From contig NZ_FMYI01000005.1 of assembly GCF_900096905.1 (NCBI RefSeq), positions 138,439-202,438 of the forward strand: DNA of 64,000 nucleotides, read 5' to 3'. This DNA is from Pelagirhabdus alkalitolerans (GTDB lineage: Bacteria; Bacillota; Bacilli; Bacillales; Amphibacillaceae). Of the stretch, positions 16,240 through 24,662 are shown piece after piece. Within the stretch, counting starts at the first letter, position 1; each line of letters begins with the position of its first letter. The position numbers and the translations under genes are program-made. The notes beneath the pieces are model-generated. The model did not search any database, was not told the origin of the DNA, and saw only the letters and a program-made list of their open reading frames with translations.

Positions 16240-16845
16240 TTAAAATGCCTTTCTTTGATAAATAAATGTTGTCACACTCCACGAAATCATATAGATTATG
16301 AGGGATAAGATAGCGGCAGAAATATATAATGTCGGTTCTGAGAATTGAAAAATCCAAGCTGTTATCTCATCAAAGTGATCCGCCAAAAATGACAAGAATG
16401 GTGGCAAAAAACCAACCGAAAGAATAAATACAATCATAATCACAGTCGTTATATACCCCTGTTTGATAATATAATAGAGCGGGAAGGCTAATCCCGAAAA
16501 CACTAAAAACAAACTCACACCTATTGCCATATCTGTTAAAGAAAACGATACATTAAACATTAAAAACGCTATTGTCACGATACCAATGGATATGACCGCA
16601 TAAACAATCGATCCTAAATAACGTGCTGCAATAATTTCTGTTCGGGTATAAGGTAATGAATTTAACAGTATATTTGTCTCTGCTTTTTCATCATAAGAGA
16701 ACGCATTAAACGGAATATATATACAAGCCACTAAAACCGTTAGAGCTGGATGTGAATCCATTATGATAAAGAAAGCAACAAATGGTATAAAACCAAGCAG
16801 CAACATTTTCTGTATAATCGCATCACGTCTAATTAAATTTATCAT
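16240..16845 (-). CDS. ABC-2 type transporter permease
   Basis: 201 residues with about six hydrophobic segments. The segment IPFNAFSYDEKAETNILLNSLPYTRTEIIAARYLGSI is typical of the ABC2_membrane_5 permeases that partner with YtrA-regulated ATPases. It overlaps the ATPase gene by 4 nt. Substrate unknown; such modules often respond to cell-wall stress. Confidence 0.85.
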   Translation of the reverse strand: MINLIRRDAIIQKMLLLGFIPFVAFFIIMDSHPALTVLVACIYIPFNAFSYDEKAETNILLNSLPYTRTEIIAARYLGSIVYAVISIGIVTIAFLMFNVSFSLTDMAIGVSLFLVFSGLAFPLYYIIKQGYITTVIMIVFILSVGFLPPFLSFLADHFDEITAWIFQFSEPTLYISAAILSLIIYMISWSVTTFIYQRKAF

Positions 16846-17714
16846 TCTCTACTCCCCCTTTTGACATAATACATAATATCTTCTAAAGATGGATTTTCAA
16901 TTAAAACTGATTCACCAAATATTTGCTTCACTTGTTTAATATCTGATGTCAACGCTTCAAATCCAGCATTCGTTTTGCGTAAGTGGATAAAGGCTTGTTT
17001 TGTGTCACGATCGAGTAATTCTGTTTTGCCTTTTACAAGTCCAAACGTATCACTTAGTTCATGAATTGATTGATTAAACACCAGTTCACCACTTTGTAAG
17101 AACGTTATGTAATCAGCAATTCGATCGAGATCTGAAGTGTGGTGCGTCGAGAAAAATATAGTTCGATTACCCTCAACCATGATTTCTTGTAATAAATCTA
17201 GTAAATCTCGCTTGAAAACTGGGTCTAATCCCGCTGTTGGCTCATCCATAATAATCAGTTCTGCTTGATGAGATAACGCAATTGCCAGTGATGCCTTCAT
17301 CTGCATTCCTTTAGAGAAGGTTTTGATCGGTTTATTTAAAGGTAATTCGAATTGGTCAACATAATGATGAAATAAATCATCATCCCAACGTTTATATGCC
17401 GGTCCAACAACACGCTTAATATCTTTTAGATTCAAGCCCTCATAGAACACATTACGATCATACACAAATCCTATTCGCTCTTTGATTTCTTTCTCGTGCG
17501 TTTTATAATCCAACCCGAACATCTTAACTTCACCAGAATCTGGTTTTAGCAAGTTCATAAGCATCTTGATTGTCGTTGACTTCCCAGCACCATTTGCACC
17601 AATAAAACCCGTAATAAACCCTTGCTTAACTTTAAGATCCAAGGAATCAATCGAAAAATTCTTAAACGTTTTTGTTACATTTTTTAATTCAATTACATGT
17701 TCCACCATCATCAC
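16842..17714 (-). CDS. ABC transporter ATP-binding protein
   Basis: 290 residues. Walker A GANGAGKST (about 40), an unusual signature FSKGMQMKASLAIAL in place of LSGGQ, as normal for this exporter subfamily, and Walker B LIIMDEPTAGLDP are present. A C-terminal extension of about 70 residues is characteristic of the EcsA/YtrB-like exporter ATPases. Overlaps of 4 nt on both sides tie it to the GntR regulator and the permease. Confidence 0.9.
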   Translation of the reverse strand: MMMVEHVIELKNVTKTFKNFSIDSLDLKVKQGFITGFIGANGAGKSTTIKMLMNLLKPDSGEVKMFGLDYKTHEKEIKERIGFVYDRNVFYEGLNLKDIKRVVGPAYKRWDDDLFHHYVDQFELPLNKPIKTFSKGMQMKASLAIALSHQAELIIMDEPTAGLDPVFKRDLLDLLQEIMVEGNRTIFFSTHHTSDLDRIADYITFLQSGELVFNQSIHELSDTFGLVKGKTELLDRDTKQAFIHLRKTNAGFEALTSDIKQVKQIFGESVLIENPSLEDIMYYVKRGSRE

Positions 17715-18082
17715 TCCTCATACAAAATCTTTAATAATTCTTGAAGGTCCTCAAGCGATAGCCCAATTTCTCGACTATTCGTAATGATCGCTTTCATCTG
17801 ATCTTCAATCGCCTTCTGTTTCTTTTCTTTAATTAACTCCAAGTTTTGTTCTGATACAAACGAACCCTTCCCAGCAACTGAATAAATAAAACCATCATTT
17901 TCAAGCTCTTCATAAGCTCTTTTCGTTGTAATTACACTAACTTGTAAATCTCTTGCGAGTTGACGTATCGACGGCAACATCTCACCTTCTTGTAATTCAC
18001 TAGACAAAATAAGTGATTTAACTTGCTTAATAATCTGCTCATAAATTGGATCCTTTGAACGGTTCGACACAATGATTTGCAT
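17711..18082 (-). CDS. GntR-family regulator, YtrA subfamily
   Basis: 123 residues: a winged helix (about 10-75, LPSIRQLARDLQVSVITTKRAYEELE) with only a short helical dimerisation tail, which defines the YtrA subfamily. It is the first gene of a regulator-ATPase-permease operon and faces a perfect 10-bp-arm inverted repeat 15 nt upstream of its start, the expected operator of its own operon. Confidence 0.9.
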   Translation of the reverse strand: MQIIVSNRSKDPIYEQIIKQVKSLILSSELQEGEMLPSIRQLARDLQVSVITTKRAYEELENDGFIYSVAGKGSFVSEQNLELIKEKKQKAIEDQMKAIITNSREIGLSLEDLQELLKILYEE

Positions 18083-18096
18083 GCTAATCCCTCTTA

Positions 18097-18121
18097 ACTG
18101 TATATACTATATATATACAGT
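18097..18121 (-). promoter_or_regulatory. Operator of the YtrA-like operon
   Basis: ACTGTATATA (18097-18106) and TATATACAGT (18112-18121) form a perfect inverted repeat with a 5-bp spacer. Its A/T-rich core also supplies -10-like hexamers, so operator and promoter overlap. YtrA-type regulators bind dyads of this kind just upstream of their own gene. Confidence 0.72.
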
Positions 18122-18180
18122 ATACACACCTTTGTTTTTTTTGCAACCTATTAATGCAAAATAACATTTATAAACAAAAA

Positions 18181-18212
18181 ATACCCCAACCTGATCAAAC
18201 AGGCTGAGGTAT
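18181..18212 (-). terminator. Terminator after the UbiA prenyltransferase gene
   Basis: ATACCCCAACCTG (18181-18193) pairs with CAGGCTGAGGTAT (18200-18212) with two mismatches; on the minus strand it runs into TTTTTG. Confidence 0.75.
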
Positions 18213-18226
18213 AATATGATGATCAT

Positions 18227-19135
18227 TTAACCAAATACAATTAGTGCAATTGCTCCGATGACATTTACCGTATTCGTCAAGATTGACAGTGCGACGAATA
18301 ACAATAAACTATTTGTTCCTGGTGTTGTTTCATAACGTAACATTAAGTAGGTAAGTACAATCAATAAACTGATCATCAAGATCGCGAATATGACACTCGA
18401 GACCATTGCGGTCGCTGTACTTAAATAAAACATAACGAGCACAAAAGAAATGAGGTATAGTCCAACAACAAGACGCTTCGACCACTTGTTCCCTAAGTTA
18501 ACAACCGTTGTCATTTTGTTACTTTTACGATCAGATGGCTCATCCGGTAAAGAAGTCGATAATGCCATCGCAAGTTGAGATGGTAATAAGATTAAAGCTG
18601 TGACCCATGAAAACTGCGCCAAGTCACCACCTTGAGCGGTAAAGCCAACTAAAGGTAAGATCAGTCCAACCCCTAGCATTTGCAACGTCTCACCGTATCC
18701 TCTGTACGACAGACGAATTGGGTAAAAACTATAAGCCTGAAAGATTAATAAACCAATAACAACGAATAAGAGAATGAAACCATTTGACTGAACGATTGAA
18801 AAATAAAGGCCTACAACCATTGATAAAGTAGCCATCACCATAGCACCGATAAATAACTCAGTTTTATTCAACTCTTTTTCAACTAACACACGCGAACCAC
18901 CTGTAAACGGTGTATATGTATCATTTAATTGATCTGTTTCGAAATCTGCATAATCATTCGCATACACAATCGTCGTCGCCATAAACAAACCATAAAGCAT
19001 TAAAATAATAAATGCTGATCCATAAAATGCATCGTATTGATCGACAAACATAGCTTGCCCTAACCATAAGCTTGGGTAAATAAATGTTAAAGACGGCAAT
19101 CGTGATGCCTTGATCCAAGTTTTTAAAGTATCCAT
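18227..19135 (-). CDS. UbiA-family prenyltransferase
   Basis: 302 residues with eight to nine membrane segments. The first aspartate-rich motif is NDYADFETD (about residues 60-68) and the second DEPSDRKSNK (about 195), the magnesium-diphosphate sites of the UbiA superfamily. 1,4-dihydroxy-2-naphthoate octaprenyltransferase (MenA) is the best guess for a Bacilli member without other quinone genes nearby, but heme O synthase-like or other UbiA roles cannot be excluded. Monocistronic, with its own terminator. Confidence 0.85.
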   Translation of the reverse strand: MDTLKTWIKASRLPSLTFIYPSLWLGQAMFVDQYDAFYGSAFIILMLYGLFMATTIVYANDYADFETDQLNDTYTPFTGGSRVLVEKELNKTELFIGAMVMATLSMVVGLYFSIVQSNGFILLFVVIGLLIFQAYSFYPIRLSYRGYGETLQMLGVGLILPLVGFTAQGGDLAQFSWVTALILLPSQLAMALSTSLPDEPSDRKSNKMTTVVNLGNKWSKRLVVGLYLISFVLVMFYLSTATAMVSSVIFAILMISLLIVLTYLMLRYETTPGTNSLLLFVALSILTNTVNVIGAIALIVFG

Positions 19136-19247
19136 CCCTTTTCCCCCTGATTGATGTTTATGCTAAATCACAGTATATAACTAGGTTTTAACTTTACCAC
19201 ATCTTGAATTCTAATGCATAACTTTTGCATCGAAATTTTCCAAAAAT

Positions 19248-19283
19248 AAAAAGGTAACGATTACATATCACCGTTACCTTTTT
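19248..19283 (-). terminator. Terminator after the ROK kinase gene
   Basis: AAAAAGGTAACG (19248-19259) pairs with CGTTACCTTTTT (19272-19283); on the minus strand T follows. It lies 5 nt beyond the ROK stop codon. Confidence 0.85.
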
Positions 19284-19287
19284 ACAA

Positions 19288-20178
19288 TCATACGTTTTCA
19301 ATTCGTTTACGATAACCTTGAACAGCACCGAGTAAATTCGCGTTTTGTTTAAAGTGACAAATATCTATTTTTGGTTTAACCTTTGCCACTTCAACTTTCT
19401 CTAAAATTTGATCAATTCGTTTATTAATCTGATCGATCAAATCGTCTCGCGCACTAATACCGCCACCTACCAAAATAACTTCCGGGTCATATACATATTG
19501 TAAATTATAAATGCCAAGTGCAAGCAGTTTATAAAATCTCTCAATTGCTTTAATCGACACTTCATCACCGTCTTGTGCCCATTGAAAAACTTCTTCACCT
19601 GAAACGTGATCTGGATCTAAATTCTTCTGTTTTGCAACATGTTTTACAAGTGCATATGTAGAAGCCGTTTCACTCCATACACCCTCAATTTGACCAATAT
19701 CATTATTAAGTAGCATATAACCAAATTCGCCACCATGTAAGTGAGCACCTTTATGAATAAGGCCATCTTTAATGATCGCTCCCCCGATACCCGTACCGAT
19801 TACCATTACTAAGACATCACTTTTACCTTTGGCTGATCCTTTCCACACTTCAGCATACCCTGCACAATTGGCATCATTCTCAATAAATACAGGAACACCT
19901 GTCCGTTCTGAAATAAGCTCTTTCATGTTAGGTCCGTGAATATAAGGAAGGGCGCTATAACCATAAATCACGCCTTCATCCGCAACCGCACCAGGTGCAC
20001 TCATTGCAATTCCTTCATAATTACTAAATTGTTGTGAGATCGATTTAATCAACGATAGTAATGCTTCTAAATCACGTGGTGTTTTTTCTTTACTACTTTC
20101 AAGAATAGCCGCTTCTTCTGTCACTAAACCATATTTCACATATGTTCCACCTATATCAATGGCCAAATATCTCTTCAT
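19288..20178 (-). CDS. ROK-family sugar kinase
   Basis: 296 residues from the ATG at 20178, chosen because a strong AGGAGGG box precedes it; the frame is open 23 codons further but that stretch looks noncoding. ATP-binding DIGGTYVKYGLV at the N-terminus, ENDANCAGYAEVWKG (about 103-117) and GTGIGGAIIKDG (about 130) mark the ROK family. The Cys-rich zinc motif of glucokinase/repressor types is missing; in its place is HLHGGEFGYMLL, as in beta-glucoside kinase-like and other zinc-free ROK kinases. It should phosphorylate a hexose or beta-glucoside; the exact sugar is open. Monocistronic. Confidence 0.85.
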   Translation of the reverse strand: MKRYLAIDIGGTYVKYGLVTEEAAILESSKEKTPRDLEALLSLIKSISQQFSNYEGIAMSAPGAVADEGVIYGYSALPYIHGPNMKELISERTGVPVFIENDANCAGYAEVWKGSAKGKSDVLVMVIGTGIGGAIIKDGLIHKGAHLHGGEFGYMLLNNDIGQIEGVWSETASTYALVKHVAKQKNLDPDHVSGEEVFQWAQDGDEVSIKAIERFYKLLALGIYNLQYVYDPEVILVGGGISARDDLIDQINKRIDQILEKVEVAKVKPKIDICHFKQNANLLGAVQGYRKRIENV

Positions 20179-20275
20179 ATTGTCCCTCCTAAAGTACGAT
20201 CTTTTTGAAACCGCCAACATACTATAAGAATACTGTATTTGGATCACTTTGTTAAGTTAAAAGGTATGAATTTAA

Positions 20276-20312
20276 AAAGCTGAGATTCCTTCAAAATAGG
20301 AACCTCAGCTTT
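20276..20312 (-). terminator. Terminator after the ABC-2 exporter operon
   Basis: AAAGCTGAGATTCCT (20276-20290) pairs with AGGAACCTCAGCTTT (20298-20312) with one mismatch; on the minus strand TTTTT follows. Confidence 0.85.
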
Positions 20313-20332
20313 GTGCTTAAACCAAAAGGCTA

Positions 20333-21295
20333 TTATTCTGCAAAATCTTTTCGTTGAAAATACGTAAAACATGCGCCCAGAAAGACAAGCGCATATACAC
20401 TTAGAACCATAATAGAGAAGGCTAAGCCCACTCCCGGTAAAATTTCATCTCTAATCGCATATTCAGGTAGCGAGAGATGTGGCAAGAAAATATACTGATA
20501 CCAGCTCGTATCCGCAAGTAACACATTAAATGATTGTGCAATATTTGTACCGAATAAAATAAATATCCCAATCCCAACAGCAAGTGTCTGACTTCTAAAC
20601 AATATAGACACAGAAAAGGAGATAATAATAAACATCAGAACATTCAGAACGTATAAACCGACGCGTGCTGGTAACACTTCGCCCACAGTAGAAAGATATG
20701 GTGTCGTTTCAAAGTTATTCACCATGATCTCGGTGCTTAAACTGCCTGTTCCAAGTAGTATCGTACCTATCAGTAAATTACTAACTAATAACACCACAAT
20801 TAATGATAGGGAAAAACCAACAGTCGTTATCAATTTTGCCGTAATGAATTTCCACCTTGGATAAGGTCTAATTAACAAATGCTTCATCGTACCATCATCA
20901 ATTTCAGAAGAAACAATCGAACTTGCGACAATAACAGAAAACAAAGTAATGAACGAAGCTAGAAATGGAAATGTTTCTTCAAGGAAGATCATATTGTTCG
21001 TTTTATTAGGATTAATACCTGAAGCCAACATTTCTTCATTTTGCTGAATCGTCATTTGTGCATTTTCAACTTGCCACTCATCTGCATCCTCATCGGCCAT
21101 AATCTCTTCTTGTACAGCTATTTCTTCCTCTAAATCTTGTTCCCAATTCTCATCATTAGCTGCGTCCATATCGAATATAACGGATTTAAAGAAAAACGCG
21201 ATACCAATTGTTATTAGCAAAATAAATAATGCAAAAATCCAAGTTCGCTTTTTACTCCATAGTTTTATCCATTCATTTTGAATAAGTGTAATCAT
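20333..21295 (-). CDS. ABC-2 family exporter permease
   Basis: 320 residues. TM1 (residues 18-38) is followed by an acidic extracytoplasmic loop of about 70 residues (NDENWEQDLEEEIAVQEEIM), then five membrane segments. The segment SSEIDDGTMKHLLIRPYPRWKF is characteristic of ABC-2 permeases that partner with BcrA-like ATPases. It overlaps the ATPase gene by 4 nt. Bacitracin- or lantibiotic-type export is the usual family theme; substrate is not evident. Confidence 0.86.
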   Translation of the reverse strand: MITLIQNEWIKLWSKKRTWIFALFILLITIGIAFFFKSVIFDMDAANDENWEQDLEEEIAVQEEIMADEDADEWQVENAQMTIQQNEEMLASGINPNKTNNMIFLEETFPFLASFITLFSVIVASSIVSSEIDDGTMKHLLIRPYPRWKFITAKLITTVGFSLSLIVVLLVSNLLIGTILLGTGSLSTEIMVNNFETTPYLSTVGEVLPARVGLYVLNVLMFIIISFSVSILFRSQTLAVGIGIFILFGTNIAQSFNVLLADTSWYQYIFLPHLSLPEYAIRDEILPGVGLAFSIMVLSVYALVFLGACFTYFQRKDFAE

Positions 21296-22254
21296 GACTG
21301 CACCTCCTTAATGTCTGTCATGTTACGCGTATTTGTAAGCGATAAGAATTTCTCTTCTAATGTTGTTTTCTTTCGTTCAATCGCATAAATATCAATACCC
21401 GCTTCTACAAACTTCTTGTTTACATCAGGAATGGTTGCTTCATGCAGCTTTAATACTAACGTTTGTTCTTTCTCGATATGTAGAAGTTCTATTTCTGAGT
21501 CAGCTTCAATTAATGCCTTTGCCTCTTGTATTTGATCAACACGACATTGAAAAGCAACTATACAAACTTTTTGCTCATCTGATTGATCTAACTCTCCAAT
21601 GACAGTCTCATCAATAAGACGCCCCTTTTCCATAATCACAACTCGATCACACATCAATTGCATTTCTGATAACAAATGCGAGGAAACCAATGTTGAAATC
21701 CCCTGATCTGCAAGCTCACGAAGATAATCGCGTAATTCACGAATCCCCTTTGGATCCAGTCCGTTAGTTGGCTCATCTAATATTAAAATCGATGGCTGAT
21801 GAAGTAAAGCCTGTGCCACTCCGAGTCGCTGCTTCATACCAAGGCTATATTTTTTCACTTTATCATGGATCGCATCTTCAAGTTGAACGAGTTTTATAAT
21901 GTCTTGCATTCTTTCGTCACTAACCGGGTCAATAGCCATACGTGCATGTTGCTGAAGATTTTTCCAACCACTCATATAATCATAAAATGCAGGATTTTCA
22001 ACAATAGCGCCTATTTGTCGCTTACAGGTTTGACTATCTTCATCCATATCGGTTCCATTAATACTTACAGAACCTGATGAACGCTTGATTAACCCGACGA
22101 TCATTCGAATCGTTGTGGTTTTTCCAGCACCATTTGGTCCAAGTAGACCTAATATTTCACCTTTATGCATCTTAAATGATACATCTTCCACAATGTTCTT
22201 CCCTTTATGTACTGTTTTTCTCAACGATTGTATGTCTAACACCGCTTCACTCAT
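21292..22254 (-). CDS. ABC transporter ATP-binding protein, BcrA-like
   Basis: 320 residues. Walker A GPNGAGKTTT (about 38), signature YSLGMKQRLGVAQALL, Walker B LILDEPTNGLDPKG and a C-terminal extension of some 95 residues are all present, as in bacitracin/lantibiotic-immunity exporters. First gene of a two-gene operon with the permease. No linked regulator is apparent. Confidence 0.9.
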   Translation of the reverse strand: MSEAVLDIQSLRKTVHKGKNIVEDVSFKMHKGEILGLLGPNGAGKTTTIRMIVGLIKRSSGSVSINGTDMDEDSQTCKRQIGAIVENPAFYDYMSGWKNLQQHARMAIDPVSDERMQDIIKLVQLEDAIHDKVKKYSLGMKQRLGVAQALLHQPSILILDEPTNGLDPKGIRELRDYLRELADQGISTLVSSHLLSEMQLMCDRVVIMEKGRLIDETVIGELDQSDEQKVCIVAFQCRVDQIQEAKALIEADSEIELLHIEKEQTLVLKLHEATIPDVNKKFVEAGIDIYAIERKKTTLEEKFLSLTNTRNMTDIKEVQS

Positions 22255-22444
22255 TCTTAATCCTCCCCTTACCTCTTCACTAAATTAGACTGACATGCAA
22301 CCTGTATAAATTACCATTTTCTAGATAAATTTTCAAGGGTGTATAAGACCATCTTATATCATTGGCTTAATTTTCCTAATATTATTGCGTTTATTTAAGG
22401 TCTTTCATCATGATTTGATTAATATATCAAGTAAATACAAAAGA

Positions 22445-22471
22445 AGAAGGTGTTAACATTCATCACCTTCT
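22445..22471 (-). terminator. Terminator after the GrpB-family gene
   Basis: AGAAGGTG (22445-22452) pairs with CACCTTCT (22464-22471) across an 11-base loop, with TCTTTT following on the minus strand; short but well placed 6 nt after the stop. Confidence 0.55.
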
Positions 22472-22477
22472 CCGCAA

Positions 22478-23002
22478 CTAATCATTCTCTTCATAGAACC
22501 ATCGACACGCTTTTTCTTCAATTACACTTACCAAGTCGTTCTTTCCAGCTATGTACGATTCAATATCATAAGGAAACTGTTTGGCAAGTTTTTCTTTCAA
22601 CTCTCCATAAGTCGTTTTTATTTCCGGATGAGCAGACAAATAATCACGAAAAGCAATATGACGATAAATCTCAGGACTTCCAAACTGATAGACATGCACG
22701 TGATGTGACCTTTGTTCACCACCTTTTTGAAAATACCTCCGACCGGCAAGACCATTCTCACCCAAGGTCTCATAGCCGACCCTTTCCATATCTTCATTAA
22801 ATAAATCAACCCGTTCAATATTTCTTATAACAGGCATCAAATCGATAATAGGCTTTGCCTTTAATCCCGGAACAGCTGTACTTCCTATATGGTGCACAGC
22901 TACTAACTCATCCTTAAATATATTTTTAAGTACCTTCGCCTCGTCTTCAAATCGTTTAGTCCACTCATCGTCATACGAACAGACTTCAACCTTTCTAGCC
23001 AA
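22478..23002 (-). CDS. GrpB/UPF0157 family protein
   Basis: 174 residues, full length. HHIGSTAVPGLKAKPIIDLMPV (around 41-62) is the nucleotidyltransferase-fold signature of the GrpB family (some members are fused to CoaE), and RRYFQKGGEQRSHHVHVYQ with HIAFRDYLSAHPE follow. Enzymatic role is unproven for stand-alone members. It is alone between a terminator and a small membrane-protein gene. Confidence 0.85.
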   Translation of the reverse strand: MARKVEVCSYDDEWTKRFEDEAKVLKNIFKDELVAVHHIGSTAVPGLKAKPIIDLMPVIRNIERVDLFNEDMERVGYETLGENGLAGRRYFQKGGEQRSHHVHVYQFGSPEIYRHIAFRDYLSAHPEIKTTYGELKEKLAKQFPYDIESYIAGKNDLVSVIEEKACRWFYEEND

Positions 23003-23066
23003 GTGATCACCTCATGCTTAATTCATTTTTTGATCCGTTTGTATGAGTAAAGTTACTAGATCACTG

Positions 23067-23525
23067 TTATGTTAAGCTCTTAATATTAGTGGTCTCTCCA
23101 ACGTTATACCCTATCCACGCTCCGATAAATGGAAAAGTACCAAGGGTATAATCTATGTTAAACGTATGAATACCTCTAACAAAAACCATAATCGTGATCG
23201 GTACAACTACGATCAAAAGGATGACAAAAACAATTAATTTCTTTCGGTACCACTTCTTTTCCCCCACACGACGTCTTTCACATCTTTGAACCGTTCTATT
23301 TGTTTTAGTACCGATTGGATTTTGTGTCTTTAAAGTATAAAACGAAACAATTAAAATAGTCCACATGACCACTAGAAACACCATAGTGAGAAGCGCACCC
23401 TGATCGACATAAACAAGAAACCCCATCAAAACAACAAAACCTAACATCATCAAATTATATTCAAATAGATTTTTCTTCTTCAGACGCTTAAATTCCTCTG
23501 TGTTACATTTTTCTTCATCCATCAC
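23067..23525 (-). CDS. Hypothetical membrane protein (152 aa)
   Basis: I do not recognise a family. The protein begins with a charged stretch (MMDEEKCNTEEFKRLKKKNL), then two hydrophobic segments (about 26-42 and 46-66), a basic cytoplasmic loop (TNRTVQRCERRRVGEKKWYRK), a third segment (about 94-114) and a weaker fourth (about 128-146). It could be an orphan of an ABC or two-component locus; nothing adjacent explains it. A GGAAAGGATGAAG stretch just upstream of the ATG can serve as ribosome binding site. Confidence 0.65.
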   Translation of the reverse strand: MMDEEKCNTEEFKRLKKKNLFEYNLMMLGFVVLMGFLVYVDQGALLTMVFLVVMWTILIVSFYTLKTQNPIGTKTNRTVQRCERRRVGEKKWYRKKLIVFVILLIVVVPITIMVFVRGIHTFNIDYTLGTFPFIGAWIGYNVGETTNIKSLT

Positions 23526-23746
23526 ACTTCATCCTTTCCATTAGTTTCTTTAAGCCTTTTATAATTAGTTAAAATTTCATGTGAATCCATCATAACATAA
23601 ATTTCCTTTTCAGCATTCCATCGTTTTCTTAAGTCACTATTATGTTAAAACTAGAATTGAGGAAACGGGCCTGTTAAATAAAGAAGGGAAAAATAAATAC
23701 TAGATTATACTTTTCTCACTATTACAACTCCAATGATTATGATCAT

Positions 23747-24568
23747 TCACTCCAACACACGAATGGATACTTTACAAAGATGCTGATCAACATCTGAAAC
23801 AGAAAGTTCATCAATAAGATATTCTTCAACAAAGAAGTCATCTATAACGATTAAGTGCTTTTCTGCATATTCAAGTAATCGTTGATACACCATTGATAGT
23901 TTTTCGTAATGACCTTTATGAATACAAGTTAAATAATTACCTTCTTCCAATATGAAATTTGCTTGCTCCTTACTCTGCACGCGTGTATAGAAAGAGTCAT
24001 AGGTAGAATAGTTTCCTTTCTCTACATAACATTTGTTCATAATCATGCCATGAACAATGGGTAGGGGTAATTGATTATTTTTTAGCGTGTCATAATGTTT
24101 TGATACCGCGTCAACATAAGCTTTCTCGTCTTCTATACCTCTGTTTGTCTTCGTTATTAACAATGGGATAGAAGCTCTTTTTTCAATAGAAACCTTATCG
24201 AAATTAGAGGTTCGGATTCCTTGTTCTGTTGTTTTTCTTTTCTCTTGAATAACATACTTCATTGTTTGTAAAATCTCTATTTTTTGGTCTATATCCTTTT
24301 CACGACTGTTTAATAATTCGGTCAAGTTTTGAGGCGTACGATGTTCAGTAAAATCCTTGATCGCCTTAAGAGACATATTCAATTCTTTTAACGTAAGAAT
24401 AACGGAAAATGCCTCTGATTGAAAAATAGAATAATAGCGATATCCATTGTTTTTGCGAATTTCCGGTTGAAAAATACCGATTTTATCATAATGAAGAAGT
24501 GTATCTTTCTTTATCCCCATTAATTTCGCAAATCCCCCTGTAGATAATAATTGTGACGGTTGGTTCAT
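23747..24568 (-). CDS. MerR-family regulator with GyrI-like ligand domain
   Basis: 273 residues: MerR winged helix (about 8-78, TGGFAKLMGIKKDTLLHYDKIGIF and NNGYRYY), a dimerising coiled coil (about 85-125) and a C-terminal GyrI-like/multidrug-binding domain (about 130-273). This is the BltR/BmrR architecture of activators of multidrug efflux. It is divergent to a MATE pump gene whose promoter has the over-long 19-bp spacer that MerR proteins activate. Inducers cannot be predicted. Confidence 0.88.
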   Translation of the reverse strand: MNQPSQLLSTGGFAKLMGIKKDTLLHYDKIGIFQPEIRKNNGYRYYSIFQSEAFSVILTLKELNMSLKAIKDFTEHRTPQNLTELLNSREKDIDQKIEILQTMKYVIQEKRKTTEQGIRTSNFDKVSIEKRASIPLLITKTNRGIEDEKAYVDAVSKHYDTLKNNQLPLPIVHGMIMNKCYVEKGNYSTYDSFYTRVQSKEQANFILEEGNYLTCIHKGHYEKLSMVYQRLLEYAEKHLIVIDDFFVEEYLIDELSVSDVDQHLCKVSIRVLE

Positions 24569-24584
24569 TTTTTTATTCTCCTTA

Positions 24585-24615
24585 TTGACTCTAGAGTAAC
24601 TCCATACTTTATGGT
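24585..24615 (+). promoter_or_regulatory. MerR-type promoter of the MATE gene (19-bp spacer)
   Basis: TTGACT (24585-24590) and TATGGT (24610-24615) are 19 bp apart, and the spacer holds the dyad TAGAGTAACTCCA (24592-24604). Over-long spacing with a central dyad is how MerR activators work, by twisting the DNA. It lies between the divergent MerR and MATE genes. Confidence 0.75.
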
Positions 24616-24662
24616 AGCAAATAGACTAGCAAATAACAAAACGACATACAAGGAGAAGGAAA

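Noticed and set aside
22450..22800. 116-codon plus-strand frame
   Set aside because: Antisense of the GrpB-family gene, whose protein is clearly conserved.
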